Assembly: GCF_937903345.1 (NCBI RefSeq)
Contig: NZ_CALCZQ010000035.1
Location: forward strand, 1-8,789
From: an uncultured Emticicia sp.
Lineage (GTDB): Bacteria > Bacteroidota > Bacteroidia > Cytophagales > Spirosomataceae
DNA: 8,789 nt
Reading direction: 5' to 3'
The notes under the pieces are model-generated. The model did no database searches, was not told where the DNA came from, and saw nothing but the letters and a program-made list of their open reading frames with translations. Both the position numbers and the translations under genes were made by a program. Positions 6,792 through 8,789 of the stretch are shown here, one piece after another (position 1 is the stretch's first letter; the number at the start of each line of letters is the position of its first letter).

Positions 6792-7013
6792 TTAGCTACA
6801 ATGAACAAAATAAGTATATCCGTCATTACTTGAATTAAATTCGTCAGCAAGACTATCAGCTTCAGCTCGTGAGAAGTCATGTCCACCACATGTTCCTCCT
6901 CCATTAGCTCCTTGTGAACAAACAGCACAATTGTCTAAAAGCCCACCTTTTACTTTTTTCATTTGCTCTCTTGAAAGTAAAGATGCCCCAAAATTTGAAA
7001 TCATTTTTTTCAT
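6792..7013 (-). CDS. Double-glycine leader precursor peptide C (four-Cys core)
   Basis: A 73-residue precursor. The leader runs from MKKMISNF to LLSREQMKKVKGG (24 residues) and is nearly identical to that of precursor D, also at the DNA level. The 49-residue core starts LLDNCAVCSQGANGGGTCGG and ends YTYFVHCS. Its four cysteines form CxxC, then a Cys after a Gly-rich run, then a Cys one residue from the C-terminus. Two disulfides are possible, and the CxxC could also be redox-active or bind metal. The middle is acidic and probably helical (SRAEADSLADEF). The start at 7013 has the shared TTTTACAAAAATG context. The gene sits 68 bases downstream of the unit D TlpA gene, so read-through from unit D is possible. 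Activity is unknown. Confidence 0.9.
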   Translation of the reverse strand: MKKMISNFGASLLSREQMKKVKGGLLDNCAVCSQGANGGGTCGGHDFSRAEADSLADEFNSSNDGYTYFVHCS

Positions 7014-7037
7014 TTTTGTAAAATTTAATGTTAATAA

Positions 7038-7076
7038 TTATTTATTTTCGATTTGCAAATCCATTGTTGGTAAAAG
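7038..7076 (-). repeat. Shared thioredoxin-tail/leader block, unit C
   Basis: The minus strand from TTTACCAACAATGG onward matches the block upstream of precursor D almost base for base. It encodes LPTMDLQIENK and a stop in the same frame as the tails in units A and D. The similarity begins right after the stop of the TlpA gene at 7082, so the junction marks a probable recombination breakpoint. Confidence 0.6.
7050..7061. promoter_or_regulatory. GATTTGCAAATC palindrome, unit C
   Basis: A perfect 12-base palindrome 36 bases upstream of precursor C, in the same place as in the other units. No convincing -33 element is visible at the right distance here, which argues against a simple promoter role in this copy. 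Confidence 0.45.
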
Positions 7077-7081
7077 GTAAC

Positions 7082-8221
7082 TTAAAATTTTTCTTTTAGA
7101 ATTGCCTCAAGAATTGGTAATTCAGATGTAAAATCTTTTTCTTCCTCTCGTGAATAAATTATTACGCCGTTTGTATCAATTAAATACAGAACAGGTATTC
7201 CACTGACACCATATAATTTGATTATTTCAGAATTACCGAAAATATGTTTCCAATTTAGAGCATATTTTTTAATTGTATTCGTAAATAATGTGTAATTGTC
7301 ATCTTTGGTAATTGAGACTATTTCCATCTTATCCTCTGAATATTTGTTTCTTATTTCTTTTAATTTTTCTATTTCTTCAATACAAGGTTTGCACCAAGAA
7401 GCCCAAAAGTATAATAAAACAAATTTTCCTCTATAATTTGAAAGTGATAGTTCATTTTTCTCAATATCGAATGCTTTAAAATCAATACTGGGTAGATTCT
7501 TCTTTAACTGTTTACCTTTCAAAAAAGTCCAAACCTGTTGTCCTTCATAGCTCGTTTTAAGACTATCAGAAAATAAATTTTGAAATAGTTTTACAAGCGT
7601 ATCTACACTGTACTCTGGTTTAGGGATAATTTTGGTTTTGAAATACCAAAACGAATAATATGACATATTATTCGTTTTGATAAAATCTAACCTTTTATTT
7701 AACAATTTTTGTAATTTCACCTTTCGTATAATAGTTAAAGAATCACTTTTAGCCCAATTAACGTGGTTTTCATAGAAGTTATCCAAATCAATATTTTCCA
7801 ATGAAACATATTGATTTAATTTGGACTCCTCAATATGTTTATCCAACTCAGTTGCATTTTCAATTCTGTCAATTTCTAAATAATTTAAATCTTCAACCTT
7901 CCTTTTAAATGAAATGAAAACAGGTACATCTGAAGCCCAAATGCTTTTTGTTATGAAATATTTTTCACTTTTATTGGAGTAGGTAATAATTATCGTAGCA
8001 AACTTTGAATAGAAAGTATTGGAGAGGATAATTTTATTTTTTTTAGATTGGACATTTGGTGAGATTTTCAAATATCCATCTTTACCGTTATCACAGATAA
8101 AGCTAAAGTCATTAGTATCAATATTTTCGGGATAACTGATATTGATACTAAATGTTTTTTGAGATTTTACTATAGGACAGTTTGTAATTAATAAAAAAAA
8201 AGTTATTATTGTATTTTTCAT
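7082..8221 (-). CDS. TlpA-family exported thioredoxin-like protein (unit D)
   Basis: A 379-residue exported thiol-disulfide oxidoreductase. The ATG at 8221 begins a signal peptide (MKNTIITFFLLITNCPIVKS); an in-frame TTG three codons earlier is less likely. A beta-rich, then helical N-terminal region occupies about residues 20-240. The AhpC/TSA-like thioredoxin domain follows: LPSIDFKAFD near 244-253, LLYFWASWCKPC with active-site Cys 277 and 280, and SGIPVLYLID with the cis-proline at 343. The WCKPC motif and the longer domain make this a different subfamily from the two other TlpA proteins here. It is downstream of the six-Cys precursor and may oxidise, isomerise or reduce it (inference). 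The Cys in LITNC is not a good lipobox because Asn precedes it. Confidence 0.92.
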   Translation of the reverse strand: MKNTIITFFLLITNCPIVKSQKTFSINISYPENIDTNDFSFICDNGKDGYLKISPNVQSKKNKIILSNTFYSKFATIIITYSNKSEKYFITKSIWASDVPVFISFKRKVEDLNYLEIDRIENATELDKHIEESKLNQYVSLENIDLDNFYENHVNWAKSDSLTIIRKVKLQKLLNKRLDFIKTNNMSYYSFWYFKTKIIPKPEYSVDTLVKLFQNLFSDSLKTSYEGQQVWTFLKGKQLKKNLPSIDFKAFDIEKNELSLSNYRGKFVLLYFWASWCKPCIEEIEKLKEIRNKYSEDKMEIVSITKDDNYTLFTNTIKKYALNWKHIFGNSEIIKLYGVSGIPVLYLIDTNGVIIYSREEEKDFTSELPILEAILKEKF

Positions 8222-8239
8222 GTTTGGCAAATATGAAGG

Positions 8240-8283
8240 TTTGGGTAATGCAACTGCATTTTATGCAGAATACATTACCCAAA
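8240..8283 (-). terminator. Two-part hairpin between precursor D and TlpA gene
   Basis: An 11-bp outer stem (8240-8250 with 8273-8283) and a 6-bp inner stem (8254-8259 with 8263-8268) are separated by a small internal loop. The apical loop has three bases. It lies in the 5' untranslated region of the TlpA gene, 18 bases from its ATG, and no U-run follows on the minus strand. A role in translation control or RNA stability fits better than termination. Confidence 0.6.
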
Positions 8284-8357
8284 ACAAATTAGTTTAACGT
8301 AATAAATAGTACAGTGAAATATATCATTGAAGTAGAATTATACAATTTAAAGTATTG

Positions 8358-8386
8358 CAAATATACAATTATAAAAAAAGTTCAAT
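8358..8386 (-). promoter_or_regulatory. Possible promoter for the unit D TlpA gene
   Basis: On the minus strand ATTG (8386-8383), a 17-base spacer and TATATTTG (8365-8358) match the Bacteroidota -33/-7 pattern. It lies in the 170-base gap between precursor D and the hairpin, so the TlpA gene may have its own promoter besides read-through. Nothing else was recognised in that gap. Confidence 0.45.
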
Positions 8387-8455
8387 CTCAAATTGTATCA
8401 TACTAATTTTGAAATATAGAATCACCCCCTATTCTACCTATCTGATTTTTTTGGT

Positions 8456-8635
8456 TCACCACATACCACATTGTTCAACTGTCTTATTACATGTACATGT
8501 ACCGCAGTCCTCATTTTTAGTACATGAAGAAGAACACCCGGCCCCTTCACTTTCATCTTGAGCTCCGCCTTTTACTTTTTTCATCTGCTCACGTGAAAGT
8601 ACAGCACTTCTAAAACTCGAAATCATTTTTTTCAT
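8456..8635 (-). CDS. Double-glycine leader precursor peptide D (six-Cys, knottin-like core)
   Basis: A 59-residue precursor: a 24-residue leader (MKKMISSF to LSREQMKKVKGG) and a 35-residue core. The frame is open to 8656, but the ATG at 8635 matches the start of the other leaders and the shared ACAAAAATG context. The core starts with an acidic AQDESEGAG stretch and then has six Cys spaced C-x3-C-x5-C-x2-C-x-C-x6-C, ending CGMW. Close spacing of Cys 4 and 5, an Asp before Cys 3 and Gly after Cys 6 are like the squash trypsin-inhibitor and cyclotide knottins, as in their family pattern C-x(3-6)-C-x(4-5)-C-xn-C-x-C-x(4-6)-C. The fold itself is inferred. Three disulfides would need oxidative folding, which fits the TlpA gene downstream. 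It could be a bacteriocin-like toxin or a protease inhibitor. Confidence 0.9.
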   Translation of the reverse strand: MKKMISSFRSAVLSREQMKKVKGGAQDESEGAGCSSSCTKNEDCGTCTCNKTVEQCGMW

Positions 8636-8659
8636 TTTTGTAAAATTTAATGTCAAGAA

Positions 8660-8746
8660 TTATTTATTTTCGATTTGCAAATCCATTGTTGGTAAATATT
8701 TTTCAAACCGTTTTAAACAACTAAAAAATTTGATGTGCACAATCTT
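8660..8746 (-). pseudogene. Thioredoxin-domain tail remnant, unit D
   Basis: Between stops at 8749-8747 and 8662-8660 the minus strand encodes KIVHIKFFSCLKRFEKYLPT then MDLQIENK. It aligns with the tail of the remnant in unit A (LKGLLKYFPKADLQINNK). No start codon, catalytic motif or upstream continuation is seen before the window end. It is therefore a stub of the same gene end, placed 25 bases before the precursor D start. Confidence 0.5.
8672..8683. promoter_or_regulatory. GATTTGCAAATC palindrome, unit D
   Basis: A perfect 12-base palindrome 36 bases upstream of precursor D. Here the minus strand also offers TTTG (8707-8704), 18 bases, then TGGATTTG (8685-8678), one mismatch from the Bacteroidota -7 box. 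In this copy the palindrome could therefore overlap the precursor promoter and act as an operator on it. Confidence 0.45.
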
Positions 8747-8789
8747 TCAAATGACTTAAAAGTTTAATGTCTTAAAGTTTTAATAAAAA

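Noticed and set aside
8168..8221. Lipoprotein signal in the unit D TlpA protein (LITNC)
   Set aside because: Asn directly before the Cys is unfavourable for lipoprotein processing, and a normal cleavage site follows at VKS.
8355..8561. 68-residue plus-strand open frame
   Set aside because: It is antisense to the precursor D core and its downstream gap; its low-complexity composition fits a shadow of the Cys-rich gene.
1..8789. An intact ABC exporter, radical SAM, lanthionine or ATP-grasp modification enzyme
   Set aside because: None is encoded. Apart from the peptides, the only intact genes are three TlpA proteins, one TPR protein and one OmpA-domain protein, so the peptide class cannot be assigned from an enzyme.

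Overview
The window comes from an AT-rich member of the Bacteroidota; a Cytophagales-like bacterium is possible, but the genus cannot be told. The evidence is TlpA-family thioredoxins with long variable N-terminal halves, double-glycine leaders of the MKKMIS...LSREQMKKVKGG type, starts without Shine-Dalgarno sequences but with A-rich leaders, and promoter candidates of the TTTG/TAnnTTTG kind. Every credible gene is on the minus strand, so the locus reads from right to left.

The locus is a tandem array of four peptide cassettes. Each has the same order: a short tail remnant of a dead gene, a conserved 5' leader block carrying a palindrome, a small precursor peptide with a near-identical double-glycine leader and an unrelated core, a hairpin, and then one or two exported accessory proteins. 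Unit D (8746-7082) has a six-cysteine, knottin-like peptide and a TlpA thioredoxin. Unit C (7076-4298) has a four-cysteine peptide, an OmpA-domain protein and a second TlpA thioredoxin. Unit B (3728-2163) has a two-cysteine peptide and a TPR protein. Unit A (1991-285) has a leader-only, coreless relic and a third TlpA thioredoxin, apparently orphaned.

The gaps hold debris of processing and oxidation genes. Two N-terminal fragments of a C39 (double-glycine) peptidase lie at 1-108 and 3999-4100, both broken by the same 14-base insertion. Fragments of the C-terminal end of a thioredoxin domain lie just upstream of the peptide genes. Order and strand fit repeated erosion of one ancestral gene, perhaps a C39-VKOR-thioredoxin fusion (inference). 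No intact peptidase, ABC exporter or modification enzyme is present, so the live exporter must be encoded elsewhere.

Working model (inference): one exporter recognises the shared leader, cuts after Gly-Gly and releases diverse Cys-containing cores into the periplasm. There the co-transcribed TlpA-like proteins could form or reshuffle disulfides or protect the producer. The repeated leader blocks would let cassettes duplicate and recombine.
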